From: Orlajensenia stereocauli
GTDB taxonomy: Bacteria > Actinomycetota > Actinomycetes > Actinomycetales > Microbacteriaceae
DNA length: 64,000 nt
Direction: 5' to 3' (one strand)
NCBI RefSeq assembly: GCF_039548895.1
Contig: NZ_JBCLVG010000002.1
Shown here: piece after piece, positions 21,823 to 30,006 of the stretch
Layout of the letters: each line of letters begins with the position of its first letter
Position numbering within the stretch: the first letter of the stretch is position 1
Made by a program: the position numbers and the translations under genes
The notes under the pieces: model-generated
Database searches by the model: none
What the model was told of the DNA's origin: nothing
What the model saw: the letters and a program-made list of their open reading frames with translations, nothing else

Positions 21823-22634
21823 ACTGTCTCCACTCCGGTTCTCCAGCCTAGCCGCGGCATCCGCTTCACCAGCAGGGCCAGCAGGAAGAACCCGGCCGCC
21901 ACGAGCGCGATGGTGGGGCCGGCGGCCACGTCAGCGACCCGTGAGAGCACGACGCCGATGATTCCGGATGCCGCCCCGATGAGAGGCGCCATCACGAACA
22001 TCCAGCGCGGCGACGGTGCGACGATGCGCGCGGCGGCCGCCGGCGCAGCGATCAGGGCGATCGCGAGGATCGCACCGACCGCCGGCATGGCGGTGACGAC
22101 GGTGGCTGTGATCAGCACGAGGGCGAGCAGCTCCATCGGCCACTCGCGGTAGCCGGCTGCGGCGAAGCCCCGCCGGTCGAAAGTCTGGAACACCAACTCC
22201 TTGCCGAAGACGAGCAGCGCCAGCACGGTGACGAGCAGCACGGTCGTCGCCAGCATCACGTCGGAGCTGCTCACCGAGAGGATGGAGCCGACGAGGAACG
22301 ACTCGATCTCGATCGGTACCCCGGGGTTGAGCGCCTGCAGCACGGCACCGAGAGCGAAGCCCGCGGTGAGCACGATGCCTGCAGCCACCTGCGTGCCCTG
22401 CCTGCGCACCCGACTGATGAGCGCCATGATGCCGACGATCACGATGCTCGCGAGGGCGGCGCCGAGGGGAATGCTGATGCCGATGAGCGCGGCGGCCACG
22501 GCACCGGGGAAGGTGGCGTGCGTGAGCGCCTGCGCGAAGAAGACTCTCTTGCGCAGCACCACGATGGTGCCGACGAGTCCGCTGGAGGCGCCGATGACCA
22601 CCGCGGCGATCAGGGCCTGCTCGAAGTAACCCAT
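21819..22634 (-). CDS. znuB: Zinc ABC transporter permease (second copy)
   Basis: A 271-residue ABC-3 family permease with about eight membrane helices (start MGYFEQALIAAVVIGASSGLVGTIVVLRKR, HATFPGAVAAALIG). The HATFPG motif is the family signature for contact with the ATPase. Its start overlaps the first permease stop (ATGA at 22632-22636) and its stop overlaps zur. Two permease genes imply a heterodimeric channel or alternate partners. Moves zinc (or manganese) into the cytoplasm with the ATPase and binding protein encoded upstream. Confidence 0.93.
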   Translation of the reverse strand: MGYFEQALIAAVVIGASSGLVGTIVVLRKRVFFAQALTHATFPGAVAAALIGISIPLGAALASIVIVGIMALISRVRRQGTQVAAGIVLTAGFALGAVLQALNPGVPIEIESFLVGSILSVSSSDVMLATTVLLVTVLALLVFGKELVFQTFDRRGFAAAGYREWPMELLALVLITATVVTAMPAVGAILAIALIAAPAAAARIVAPSPRWMFVMAPLIGAASGIIGVVLSRVADVAAGPTIALVAAGFFLLALLVKRMPRLGWRTGVETV

Positions 22635-23575
22635 CAGGCGTTCACCTCTGCGGATCCGCGGATGCCGCCCCGGTCCTCGTCGCGTACGCCGTCACGCCCA
22701 TCTCGCACTACCGTCACGCCCCGGATCCTGTCCACGCCCAGCCGGCCGAGCAGCACGATGGCGTAGAGGCACACGAGCGTCACGACGACGGTGGCTCCGG
22801 CCGGAAGGCTGATGCCACCGTCGACCGAGACGCCGAAGCCGATGCCGAGTCCGATCCAGGCGGCGAGCGCCGTCACCGCCGCACCGAGGGGGAACAGCCG
22901 CCAGAGCCGACGGGTGAGCAGTCGGCCGACGGCGCCGGGCACCACGAGCACGGCGAGCACCAGGAGGTTGCCGACGGCGCTCGACGCCGCGACCACCACG
23001 AGCGCGATCGAACAGGTGAGGATGAGGTCGTTCAGCAGCGGGCGGAATCCCGACGCCTCACTCCCCCGCCCATCGAAGGCGCGGTACAGCTGGCCAGGCA
23101 GCGTTGCCAGCACGGCAAGGAGCGCGACGACGCAGAGCGCCACGGTTCGCCAGAGGTCGGCATCCGTCACCGTCAGGAGACGGCCGAACAGCAGGGCATC
23201 GAGCTGGCCGGCGTAGTCGGTCTGGCGCGAGACCACCAGCACGCCCACGGAGAAGAAGCCCGTGAGCACGATCGCGATGGCGGCGTCGGAGGCGACGCCA
23301 CTGCGAGTGAGCAGGGTCAGCACGACGGCGGCGACCACAGCCGTGACGATGGCTCCGAGGAACAGACCGTCACGGCCGCCGGCGACGAAGCCGATCGCGA
23401 TGCCCGGGAACACCGCGTGGGTGAGGCCGTCGCTGATGAACTCGAGGCCGCGCAGGTTCACGATCACGCCGACGACGCCCGCCACGACGGCGAGCGCCAG
23501 CAACATGCCGAGGGCGCGCGCCATGAACGGGAGCGAGAACGGTTCCACGAACCAGGAGACGAGGATGTCGCCCAT
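22634..23575 (-). CDS. znuB: Zinc ABC transporter permease (first copy)
   Basis: A 313-residue ABC-3 family permease, longer than its partner (271). It starts MGDILVSWFVEPFSLPFMARALGM and carries LTHAVFPGIAIGFVAGG, the ATPase-contact signature, then about eight membrane helices. A charged C-terminal tail (about 25 residues) follows. It overlaps the ATPase gene at its start (ATGA, 23573-23577) and the second permease at its end. The long open frame continuing upstream of 23575 on this strand is out of register with the ATPase and not coding. Confidence 0.93.
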   Translation of the reverse strand: MGDILVSWFVEPFSLPFMARALGMLLALAVVAGVVGVIVNLRGLEFISDGLTHAVFPGIAIGFVAGGRDGLFLGAIVTAVVAAVVLTLLTRSGVASDAAIAIVLTGFFSVGVLVVSRQTDYAGQLDALLFGRLLTVTDADLWRTVALCVVALLAVLATLPGQLYRAFDGRGSEASGFRPLLNDLILTCSIALVVVAASSAVGNLLVLAVLVVPGAVGRLLTRRLWRLFPLGAAVTALAAWIGLGIGFGVSVDGGISLPAGATVVVTLVCLYAIVLLGRLGVDRIRGVTVVRDGRDGVRDEDRGGIRGSAEVNA

Positions 23576-24429
23576 CAGTGACCTTCGTGGCCGGGAACGA
23601 CGAGGGTGTGCTCGTCGACCTCCACGCCCACTTCGCCGAAGGCGGCCTGCACGTTGGGCAGGGTGAGCACGTCGGCGGTTCGTCCGCACGCCACCTGCTC
23701 GGCGTTCAGCAGCAGCACGATGTCGCAGACGTCGCGGGCGAGCTCGAGGTCGTGCGTCGAGACGATCACGGCGACGCCTCGCGTCTTCAGCAGTCGCAGC
23801 GTCTCGACGAGGGCATCGCGGTTGGCCTGGTCGAGTCCGTTGAACGGCTCGTCGAGGAGGAGGAGACGGGGTCCAGATGCGAGCGCGCGAGCGAGCAGAC
23901 CACGCTGCTGCTGTCCGCCGGACAGCTCGCCGAAGCGGGCCTTCGCGCGATGCGACAGCCCGACGGTGACGAGGGCGTCGGTCACGGCGGCACGATCGGC
24001 GCGTCCTGGCCAGCGGAAGTAGCCGAGAGCGCGGTAGCGGCCCATCATCACGACCTGCTCGAGCGAGATGGGGAACTCGGGGTCGAGTTCGTCGCTCTGC
24101 GGCAGGTAGCCGATATCGCGCCGCGAGCGGCGGGCTGCGGCCTCCGCCTGACCACTGGTCAGTCCGCTGCGCACGGCACCGAAGGCCTCGAAGCGACCAG
24201 CGGTCACGGGGATCAGGCCGAGCAGGCCCTTCAGCAGGGTCGACTTGCCCGAGCCGTTCGGGCCGATGAGGGCGACGGCCTCGCCCGCGTGCACGTCGAC
24301 GCTGACGCCGTGGATGGCTGGCGTGCCGCCGTAGGAGAACGCGGCGTCGTGCAACGACAGCACCGGAGCCGACGCATCCGTCGCTCCCCCGGCCATCGCC
24401 GCCTGCTCGCCACCCGTCACGTCGGTCAT
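23575..24429 (-). CDS. znuC: Zinc ABC transporter ATPase
   Basis: A 284-residue ABC ATPase: Walker A GPNGSGKST, Q-loop YLPQSDELD, signature LSGGQQQRGLLARAL, Walker B LLLLDEPFNGLD, H-loop STHD. It powers import by the two permeases. The ATG at 24427-24429 overlaps the znuA stop (TGA at 24426-24428). The first 20 residues are low complexity (GGEQAAMAGGATDAS) and variable. The C-terminus is His-poor. Confidence 0.95.
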   Translation of the reverse strand: MTDVTGGEQAAMAGGATDASAPVLSLHDAAFSYGGTPAIHGVSVDVHAGEAVALIGPNGSGKSTLLKGLLGLIPVTAGRFEAFGAVRSGLTSGQAEAAARRSRRDIGYLPQSDELDPEFPISLEQVVMMGRYRALGYFRWPGRADRAAVTDALVTVGLSHRAKARFGELSGGQQQRGLLARALASGPRLLLLDEPFNGLDQANRDALVETLRLLKTRGVAVIVSTHDLELARDVCDIVLLLNAEQVACGRTADVLTLPNVQAAFGEVGVEVDEHTLVVPGHEGH

Positions 24430-25478
24430 TCCTGCAATGATGCCGGAAGCGCGGTGGGTTCCACGCCCCACGACCGCAGGAGCATGCGCACGTTGTGCAA
24501 CTGCGCGGCGATGTAGGTGGCGCCGTCGCTGCCGGCCGGGCCCAGCGAATCTCCGTAGAGGGCATCGTCGCCGGAGTAGACCTCGACGCCGGCTTCCCTG
24601 GCGATGGTGTTCGCGGTCTTGGGCGAGAGCGAGGTCTCGGAGAACACGGCCTTCGTTCCCGTGGCCTTGATGTCGGCGACGAGCTCGTCGATCTCGGCCG
24701 CACTGGGTTCGGCGCTGTCGTCGAAGCTCGGGATGACGCTGCCGACGTACTCGATGTCGTAGGCGTCGACGAAGTAGCTGAAGGCGTCGTGGTTGCTCAC
24801 GAACAGGCGCTCGGCCTCTGGCACCGTGTCGATGTTGGTGCGCGACCAGTCGTCGAGGGCCGTCAACTTGGCGATGTAGGCGTCGGCGTTGGCGCGGAAG
24901 TCGGCGGCCTTGGCCGGGTACGAGGTGCTGAGGGCCGTCATGATGGTCTCCACCATCTGCTCGGCGTTCTTCGGGTCGGTCCAGATGTGCGGGTTGCCTG
25001 CGGCGTGGTCGTGACCGTGGTCGTCGGCCTCGTCGGTGTGCTCGGCGTGCTCGGCCTCGGTCTCGCCTGCGTGTTCGTCGTGGTCTGCATCCGTCTCGTC
25101 GAGCTCGATGCCGGTGCTCGAGTCGACGGTGACACCGCTGAAGCCCGACGCCTCGACGGCGTCGTCGAGCCACTCCTCGAGGCCGGCACCGTTCTGCACC
25201 AGGATGTCGGCCTTCGACAGCGCCATCAGGTCTGCCGCCGACGGGTCGTAGCTGTGAGCGCTCTGGTTCGGTTGGATGAGCTGGGTGACGGATGCCCCAT
25301 CCCCCGCGACCTCCCGGGTGAAGTCGGCCACCTGGGTGGTCGTGGCTACGACCTTGAGCGTGCCGAGTTGCGCTCCCACTCCGCCGAGTCCGTTGTCGTC
25401 CCCGATGCATCCGGAGAGCATCAGGGTCGCGCCGATCGCGGTCGCGATGGCCACTGTCACTCTGCTGCGTCTCTTCAC
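24426..25478 (-). CDS. znuA: Zinc-binding lipoprotein of the znu transporter
   Basis: A 350-residue metal-binding periplasmic-type lipoprotein (cluster A-I) that hands zinc to the permease pair. Lipoprotein signal with lipobox LMLSGC near residue 23. Conserved binding-site His in QSAHSYDPSAADLM and the later HIWTDPKNA. Between them a His/Glu/Asp-rich loop (HDEHAGETEAEHAEH, DDHGHDHAAG) marks a zinc- rather than Mn-specific ZnuA. GTG at 25476-25478 is the start; an upstream ATGATGTGA is out of frame. A -10 at 25486-25491 makes the mRNA probably leaderless, with the Zur box upstream. Confidence 0.95.
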   Translation of the reverse strand: MKRRSRVTVAIATAIGATLMLSGCIGDDNGLGGVGAQLGTLKVVATTTQVADFTREVAGDGASVTQLIQPNQSAHSYDPSAADLMALSKADILVQNGAGLEEWLDDAVEASGFSGVTVDSSTGIELDETDADHDEHAGETEAEHAEHTDEADDHGHDHAAGNPHIWTDPKNAEQMVETIMTALSTSYPAKAADFRANADAYIAKLTALDDWSRTNIDTVPEAERLFVSNHDAFSYFVDAYDIEYVGSVIPSFDDSAEPSAAEIDELVADIKATGTKAVFSETSLSPKTANTIAREAGVEVYSGDDALYGDSLGPAGSDGATYIAAQLHNVRMLLRSWGVEPTALPASLQE

Positions 25479-25485
25479 ATCATCG

Positions 25486-25491
25486 ACCGTA
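25486..25491 (-). promoter_or_regulatory. Putative -10 (TACGGT, minus strand) for the znu operon
   Basis: TACGGT reads on the minus strand 7 nt before the znuA GTG, matching the leaderless pattern. The Zur box lies 8 bp further upstream, where it would cover the spacer and -35. Confidence 0.45.
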
Positions 25492-25499
25492 GCCGCTAT

Positions 25500-25514
25500 T
25501 GATAATGATTGTCA
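25500..25514. promoter_or_regulatory. Zur box
   Basis: TGATAATGATTGTCA is a near-perfect dyad (TGA-AAT-ATT-TCA reading the reverse strand as TGACAATCATTATCA) and matches the known actinobacterial Zur/Fur-type consensus. It is upstream of znuA and stands out in the high-GC context as an AT-rich island. It could also affect the divergent FKBP gene at 25623. Zinc-loaded Zur would repress the znu-zur operon here. Confidence 0.85.
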
Positions 25515-25622
25515 AAACCATCAGGGCGGAGCTGCCATAGCGGTCTGCCAGCCACCTGCCAGCCGCCTCACCGCTGCGCCCGATAGCCTGTCGCTGCTCA
25601 CGCCCTCTATCGAAAGTGACTC

Positions 25623-26609
25623 ATGCGTCGTCGCACTGCGCCCGTTCTCGCCTCATTCGCCGCCGTTGCGCTCGTCGCCACCCTTGCGGCCTGCTCGAAC
25701 GACTCGCCGACCCCGTCGTCATCCACAGCAGCCGCTGCCGCAGACGTCGACGTCTGCGCGACTCCTTCCGGCAAGGCATCCGACGCCGTGAAGGTCTCGA
25801 CCGACTTGAAGGCCGAGCCCACCGCCACCTTCGACAAGGGCCTCACCTCCTCGCAGACGGAGCGCACAGTCGTCGTCAAGGGCGATGGTGACGAGCTCGA
25901 GGCCGGCGGCAGCGCCTCAGTCTCGTACGTGGTGTTCAACGGCACCACCGGCGAGCGCATCGACGCCGCCGGGTACGACGGGGGAGTGGTTCCCACCTTC
26001 ACCGCGAGCGTCGACTCGCTCATGGCCGGTCTCGCCAAGTCGATCGGATGCGTCACGGAGGGCTCGCGCGTCGTCTCGGTCATCCCGCCGGCCGACGCCT
26101 TCGGCACCACGGGCAACGCCGACCTCGAGATCACGGCCGACGACTCGCTCGTCGTTGTCGTCGACGTCAAGGACGTCGTGCCGAGCAAGGCGTGGGGCGC
26201 CGACCAGCCCGCACCCGAGGGTCTCCCGACGGTGAAGCTCGCCGACGACGGCACCCCCGCCGTGACGTTGCCCGAGGGTGACGCCCCCACCGAGCTGAAG
26301 ATCGGCGTGCTCAAGAAGGGCGACGGCGCCGTCGTCGCCGACGACGCCACGGTCACCGTGCAGTACCAGGGCACCAAGTGGTCGGACGGCTCCATCTTCG
26401 ACCAGAGCTGGGGCCGCGGCGCGAGCTCGTTCGCCCTCTCCGGCGTCGTTCCCGGCTTCGCCCAGGCCATCGCCGGCCAGACCGTCGGCTCGCAGGTCGT
26501 CGTCGTCATCCCACCGGCACTCGGCTACGGCGAGAAGAGCGACGGCAACACGGCCGAGCTCGCCGGTGAGACCCTCGTCTTCGTGATCGACATCCTCGCG
26601 ACGAGCTAG
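25623..26609 (+). CDS. Lipoprotein with two FKBP-type peptidyl-prolyl isomerase domains
   Basis: A 328-residue lipoprotein (lipobox ATLAAC near residue 24). Two FKBP domains follow: residues about 88-190 (VSYVVFNGTTGERIDAAG, SRVVSVIPPADAFG) and 225-328 (TVTVQYQGTKWSDGSIFDQSW, GYGEKSDGN, LVFVIDIL). The second has the typical active-site pattern (YQGTKWSDGSIFDQSW, VVVVIPPALGYG); the first is more degenerate. Extracytoplasmic protein folding is the expected role. It diverges from the znu operon, with about 140 bp between starts. A hairpin terminator follows (26642-26673). Confidence 0.9.
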   Translation: MRRRTAPVLASFAAVALVATLAACSNDSPTPSSSTAAAAADVDVCATPSGKASDAVKVSTDLKAEPTATFDKGLTSSQTERTVVVKGDGDELEAGGSASVSYVVFNGTTGERIDAAGYDGGVVPTFTASVDSLMAGLAKSIGCVTEGSRVVSVIPPADAFGTTGNADLEITADDSLVVVVDVKDVVPSKAWGADQPAPEGLPTVKLADDGTPAVTLPEGDAPTELKIGVLKKGDGAVVADDATVTVQYQGTKWSDGSIFDQSWGRGASSFALSGVVPGFAQAIAGQTVGSQVVVVIPPALGYGEKSDGNTAELAGETLVFVIDILATS

Positions 26610-26641
26610 TCGGCCAGTCGGCCACGTCGCGGCCAGACGTC

Positions 26642-26673
26642 AGCCCCCGTCGTTCCCAAGAACGGCGGGGGCT
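26642..26673 (+). terminator. Rho-independent-type terminator after FKBP gene
   Basis: AGCCCCCGTCGTT and AACGGCGGGGGCT form a 13-bp stem with one mismatch (CCCAAG loop), followed by TCGTCGTC. 32 bp past the stop. Confidence 0.8.
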
Positions 26674-26708
26674 TCGTCGTCCCGGCCGCCGGCCCGCCTC
26701 CGCCGCAC

Positions 26709-26790
26709 TCTTCCCCGGGCTCGCCGCGAGTCCCCGGGCTCGCCGCGAGCCTCCCCGGGCTCGCCGCATCCCACCCCAGGCTCGCCGCGC
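26709..26790. repeat. Short tandem repeat of CCCCGGGCTCGCCGCGAG units
   Basis: Three near-exact copies (near 26713, 26732 and 26753) and a degenerate fourth (near 26775), period about 20 bp, in the GC-rich gap before the GNAT gene. Non-coding. Its distal end merges into repeat A (26787). Confidence 0.65.
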
Positions 26791-26857
26791 TGCTGTTTCT
26801 GAGCGGCGCGCCTCGAATATCGACGGCGCGCCCGAGTTCCAACAGCGCAGCAGCGCC
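26787..26857 (+). repeat. 71-bp direct repeat A, upstream of GNAT gene
   Basis: A 71-bp block beginning GCGCTG and ending CAGCGCC, sharing most of its bases with repeat B on the other side of the GNAT gene, same orientation. It contains an imperfect inverted repeat (GCGCTGCTGTT ... AACAGCGC), so it could fold as a hairpin or represent a short mobile or REP-like element. Confidence 0.75.
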
Positions 26858-26889
26858 ACCGGCCGGTCGCGTGCGTACGCTGGAAGGCG

Positions 26890-27459
26890 ATGCCCATCCT
26901 CACCGCGCGCCTCATCCTCGAGCCGTACACCGTCGACATCGCCGAGCGACTGCTGGCCGGCGTACCCGCCGCTTCCGACCTCTGGGCCGACGGCTACCCG
27001 TTCGCCGACGAGCTCGACGTCGCCCGCCTGTACCTGCGCATCAGCGCCGAGCACGGCGACCCCGCACCCTTCGGGCCCTACGTCGTACGGCTGCGCGCGA
27101 CGGGTGAGGCCATCGGCGGACTGGGCTTCTTCGGGCCACCGGATGCCGCCGCCGATGGCACGGGCGAGGACGCCACCCTCGACGCAGACGGCGGCGACAC
27201 TCCCGGCGGTACTCTCGGCGGCACCGTCGAGTTCGGTTACGGCCTGATCCCGGGCGCCCGCGGCGCCGGGCTGGCGACCGAGGCCGTCATCGCAGCGCTG
27301 CACATGGCAGCCGCACTGGGAGCGCTCGTAGCCCGCGCCGACACCACCCCCGACAACATCGCATCGCAGCGTGTGATGGTGAAGGCCGGCATGACGGAGG
27401 TCGCCCGGTCGGCGGCATCCGTCGTCTACGAGAGGCGTCTGCAGGCGCACGAGGAGTAG
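26890..27459 (+). CDS. GNAT-family N-acetyltransferase
   Basis: A 189-residue acetyltransferase of the RimJ/RimL-like type: LTARLILEPYTVDIAERLL at the start, VEFGYGLIPGARGAGLATEAVIAALHMA (acetyl-CoA-binding motif A), and PDNIASQRVMVKAGMTEV near the end. A Gly/Asp-rich insert (GTGEDATLDADGGDTPGGTLGG) lies before motif A. Acceptor substrate unknown. It starts 33 bp after repeat A and ends 15 bp before repeat B, so the gene is a cassette between two copies of the same element. Confidence 0.83.
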   Translation: MPILTARLILEPYTVDIAERLLAGVPAASDLWADGYPFADELDVARLYLRISAEHGDPAPFGPYVVRLRATGEAIGGLGFFGPPDAAADGTGEDATLDADGGDTPGGTLGGTVEFGYGLIPGARGAGLATEAVIAALHMAAALGALVARADTTPDNIASQRVMVKAGMTEVARSAASVVYERRLQAHEE

Positions 27460-27473
27460 CCCGCAGGCTCCTC

Positions 27474-27544
27474 GCGCTGTCGTTTCTGAGCGGCGCGCCT
27501 GAAAAAAGCGCAGCGCGCGAGAGTTCCAGCAGCGCAGCAACGCC
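27474..27544 (+). repeat. 71-bp direct repeat B, downstream of GNAT gene
   Basis: Same length and orientation as repeat A (26787-26857). Shared stretches: GTTTCTGAGCGGCGCGCCT, GAGTTCCA.CAGCGCAGCA.CGCC. The middle (AAAAAAGCGCAG) differs. The pair could recombine, deleting the GNAT gene, or reflect insertion of the cassette. Confidence 0.75.
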
Positions 27545-27566
27545 GCGCGGACGGAACACGCACATG

Positions 27567-28955
27567 CTACTCGAGCAGGAGCGCCGGCTCCTCGATGATC
27601 GACGCGACGTCGGCGAGGAAGCGGCTGGCGACATCACCGTCGACCACTCGGTGATCGAACGACGCACCGATCGTGGTGACCTGGCGCACGCGCACCTCGC
27701 CGTCGACGACCCACGGCTTGGGCTTGATGGTGCCGAGGGCCACGATGCCGACCTCGTCGGAGTTCAGGATGGGCGTGCCCGTGTCCATGCCGAAGACGCC
27801 GATGTTCGTGATCGTGATCGTGCCGCCGGCCATCTGCGCCGGGCTGGTCTTGCCCTCGCGTGCCGTGATGGTGAGCTGCTCGAGCGCTGAGGCCAGCTGC
27901 ACCATGCTCATGGACTGGGCGTCCTTGACGTTGGGCACGATGAGTCCGCGCGGGGTAGCCGCTGCGATGCCCAGGTTGACGTAGTGCTTGACGATGATCT
28001 CCTCGTCGGTCCACTGCGCGTTCACCGTGGGATTGCGACGCACGGCCCAGATGATGGCCTTCGCCATGACGAGCAACGGGGAGATGCGGATGCCGGCGTA
28101 GTCGGTGCCCGCCTTCAGCCGCTTCACGTACTCCATGGTGCGGGTGGCGTCGACGTCGACGAACAGACTCACGTGCGGCGCGCTGTACGCACTCTTGACC
28201 ATGGTCTGGGCGATCATCTTGCGCACGCCCTTGACCGGGATGCGCTCCTCGCGGATGTCGGGCCACTCGGGTGTCTGGATGTTGCGGAAGACACTCACCT
28301 GGCTGGCCTCGCGGATGACGTCGTCGCGGGTCACATCGCCGACGGGCCCAGTGGGCGTGACGATCGAGAGATCCACGCCGAGGTCCTTCGCGAGCTTGCG
28401 GATCGGCGGCTTCGCCAGCACCGGGCCGACGGATGCCGCATGCAGGGGACGCTCCAGCGGGGTCGCGGTCGTCTGGTGGACGGGCGCGGGCGCCAGGTGC
28501 TCGTGCGGGGTCGGGGCCGTGCGGGTGCGCCGGCGACGCGTGCCGCCGCCCGCTGAGCTGCCGTGACCGACGAGCATCGGTTCGGGCTTCTCGGCCTCGG
28601 ATGCGGAGGCCGAGAAGGGGAGCGTGTAGCCGGTAACCGCATCGACCGGTGTCGCAGCGGGCGCAGCGGCGGCGGGAGCAGGCGCGCCAGCGGGCGACGC
28701 GCCCCCGCCTGCGGCATCCGTCCCCACCGTGATGATCGCAGTGCCGACGTCGACTGTCTGGCCCTCGGCCACGAGCAGCGCCCCGACGACGCCGGCATAC
28801 GGCGACGGCAGCTCGACCAGCGACTTCGCCGTCTCGATCTCGACGAGCACGTCGTTGACGGCCACGGTGTCGCCGGGGGAGACGCGCCACTGCACGATCT
28901 CGGCCTCGGTCAGTCCTTCGCCGACATCCGGCAGGCGGAAGGTCAGGTCGCTCAT
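27567..28955 (-). CDS. bkdC: Dihydrolipoamide acyltransferase (E2) of a 2-oxoacid dehydrogenase complex
   Basis: A 462-residue E2 enzyme. One lipoyl domain (about 1-80) with the lipoylated Lys in ETAKSLVELPSPYAG; a Pro/Ala-rich linker (about 85-180); a peripheral-subunit-binding domain (about 185-220, PPIRKLAKDLGVDLS); and a catalytic acyltransferase domain (about 235-462) with the active-site His-Asp in DHRVVDGDVASRF. A single lipoyl domain is usual for branched-chain enzymes. Third gene of the E1a-E1b-E2 operon, 13 bp after E1b. Start MSDLTFRLPDVGEG at ATG 28953-28955 is the family start. No E3 gene nearby. Confidence 0.92.
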   Translation of the reverse strand: MSDLTFRLPDVGEGLTEAEIVQWRVSPGDTVAVNDVLVEIETAKSLVELPSPYAGVVGALLVAEGQTVDVGTAIITVGTDAAGGGASPAGAPAPAAAAPAATPVDAVTGYTLPFSASASEAEKPEPMLVGHGSSAGGGTRRRRTRTAPTPHEHLAPAPVHQTTATPLERPLHAASVGPVLAKPPIRKLAKDLGVDLSIVTPTGPVGDVTRDDVIREASQVSVFRNIQTPEWPDIREERIPVKGVRKMIAQTMVKSAYSAPHVSLFVDVDATRTMEYVKRLKAGTDYAGIRISPLLVMAKAIIWAVRRNPTVNAQWTDEEIIVKHYVNLGIAAATPRGLIVPNVKDAQSMSMVQLASALEQLTITAREGKTSPAQMAGGTITITNIGVFGMDTGTPILNSDEVGIVALGTIKPKPWVVDGEVRVRQVTTIGASFDHRVVDGDVASRFLADVASIIEEPALLLE

Positions 28956-28968
28956 CAGGTGCAGCCTC

Positions 28969-30006
28969 TCAGTACGCCAGGGCGCGGTCGACGGCCTCGA
29001 GCACCCGGTCGGGGCTCGGCAGGAACTGCGTCTCGACCGCAGCAGGCGGGAATGGGGTGTCGTAGCTGGACACCCGCAGAACCGGGGCCTGCAGCAGGTA
29101 GAAGGCACGCTCGGCGACAGTGGCGGCGATCTCGGATCCGACGCTCACGAAGCCCGAGGCCTCCTGCGCGACGACGAGACGCCCGGTCTTCTCTACCGAG
29201 GAGAGGATGGGGCCGTAGTCGAGCGGGGAGATCGAACGGATGTCGATGACCTCGAGGCTCGTGCCCTCCTCGGCGGCGATGTCCGCGGCTTCGAGCAGCG
29301 TGGTGACCATCGCCCCATGACCGACGACGGTGACGTCGGATCCCTGGCGCACGACGCGGGTGGCGTGCAGGGGAGTGGGCTCGCTGTCGAAGTCGACTGC
29401 GCCCTTGGGCCAGTAGCGACTCTTCGGCTCGAAGAACAACACGGGGTCGTCGCTTCGGATGGCCTGCTGGATCATCCAGTAGGCATCGTTCGGCGTCGAC
29501 GGGCTGACCACGCGCAGGCCGGGAGTGTGCGCGAAGTACGCCTCCGGGCTCTCCTGGTGGTGCTCGATCGAGCCGATGTGCCCGCCGTAGGGCACCCTGA
29601 TGACGACCGGCATGGTCACGCCGCCCTCGTGCCTGTTGCGCATGCGCGCCAGCTGCGTGGTGATCTGGTCGAACGCCGGGAAGATGAAGCCGTCGAACTG
29701 GATCTCGATGACCGGCCTGTAGCCGCGCATGGCGAGCCCGATTGCGGTTCCGACGATGCCGGACTCCGCGAGAGGGGTGTCGAGCACGCGCTTGTCGCCG
29801 AACTCCTGGATCAGCCCCTCCGTCACCCTGAAGACGCCGCCGAGTGGGCCGATGTCCTCGCCCATCATGAGGACCTTGGGGTCGTCGAGCATCGCCTGGC
29901 GGAGGCCGGCGGTGATGGCCTTGCCGAGGGGCAGGTTGTCGGATCCGGTGCGGCGGGCGCCGGACTCGGTCACGGATGCCGCGGGCCTGGTGTCGGTGTC
30001 TGTCAT
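28969..30006 (-). CDS. bkdB: 2-oxoacid dehydrogenase E1 beta subunit
   Basis: A 345-residue E1 beta: ITAGLRQAMLDDPKVLMMGEDIGPLGGVFRVTEGL, GTAIGLAMRGYRPVIEIQFDGFIFPAFDQ, HHQESPEAYFAHTPGLRVVSPSTP, FEPKSRYW. Pairs with E1 alpha to decarboxylate branched-chain (or other) 2-oxoacids using thiamine diphosphate. The ATG at 30004-30006 overlaps the E1 alpha stop (ATGA). The separate alpha and beta chains, not a single AceE chain, favour the branched-chain type over actinobacterial pyruvate dehydrogenase. Confidence 0.92.
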   Translation of the reverse strand: MTDTDTRPAASVTESGARRTGSDNLPLGKAITAGLRQAMLDDPKVLMMGEDIGPLGGVFRVTEGLIQEFGDKRVLDTPLAESGIVGTAIGLAMRGYRPVIEIQFDGFIFPAFDQITTQLARMRNRHEGGVTMPVVIRVPYGGHIGSIEHHQESPEAYFAHTPGLRVVSPSTPNDAYWMIQQAIRSDDPVLFFEPKSRYWPKGAVDFDSEPTPLHATRVVRQGSDVTVVGHGAMVTTLLEAADIAAEEGTSLEVIDIRSISPLDYGPILSSVEKTGRLVVAQEASGFVSVGSEIAATVAERAFYLLQAPVLRVSSYDTPFPPAAVETQFLPSPDRVLEAVDRALAY

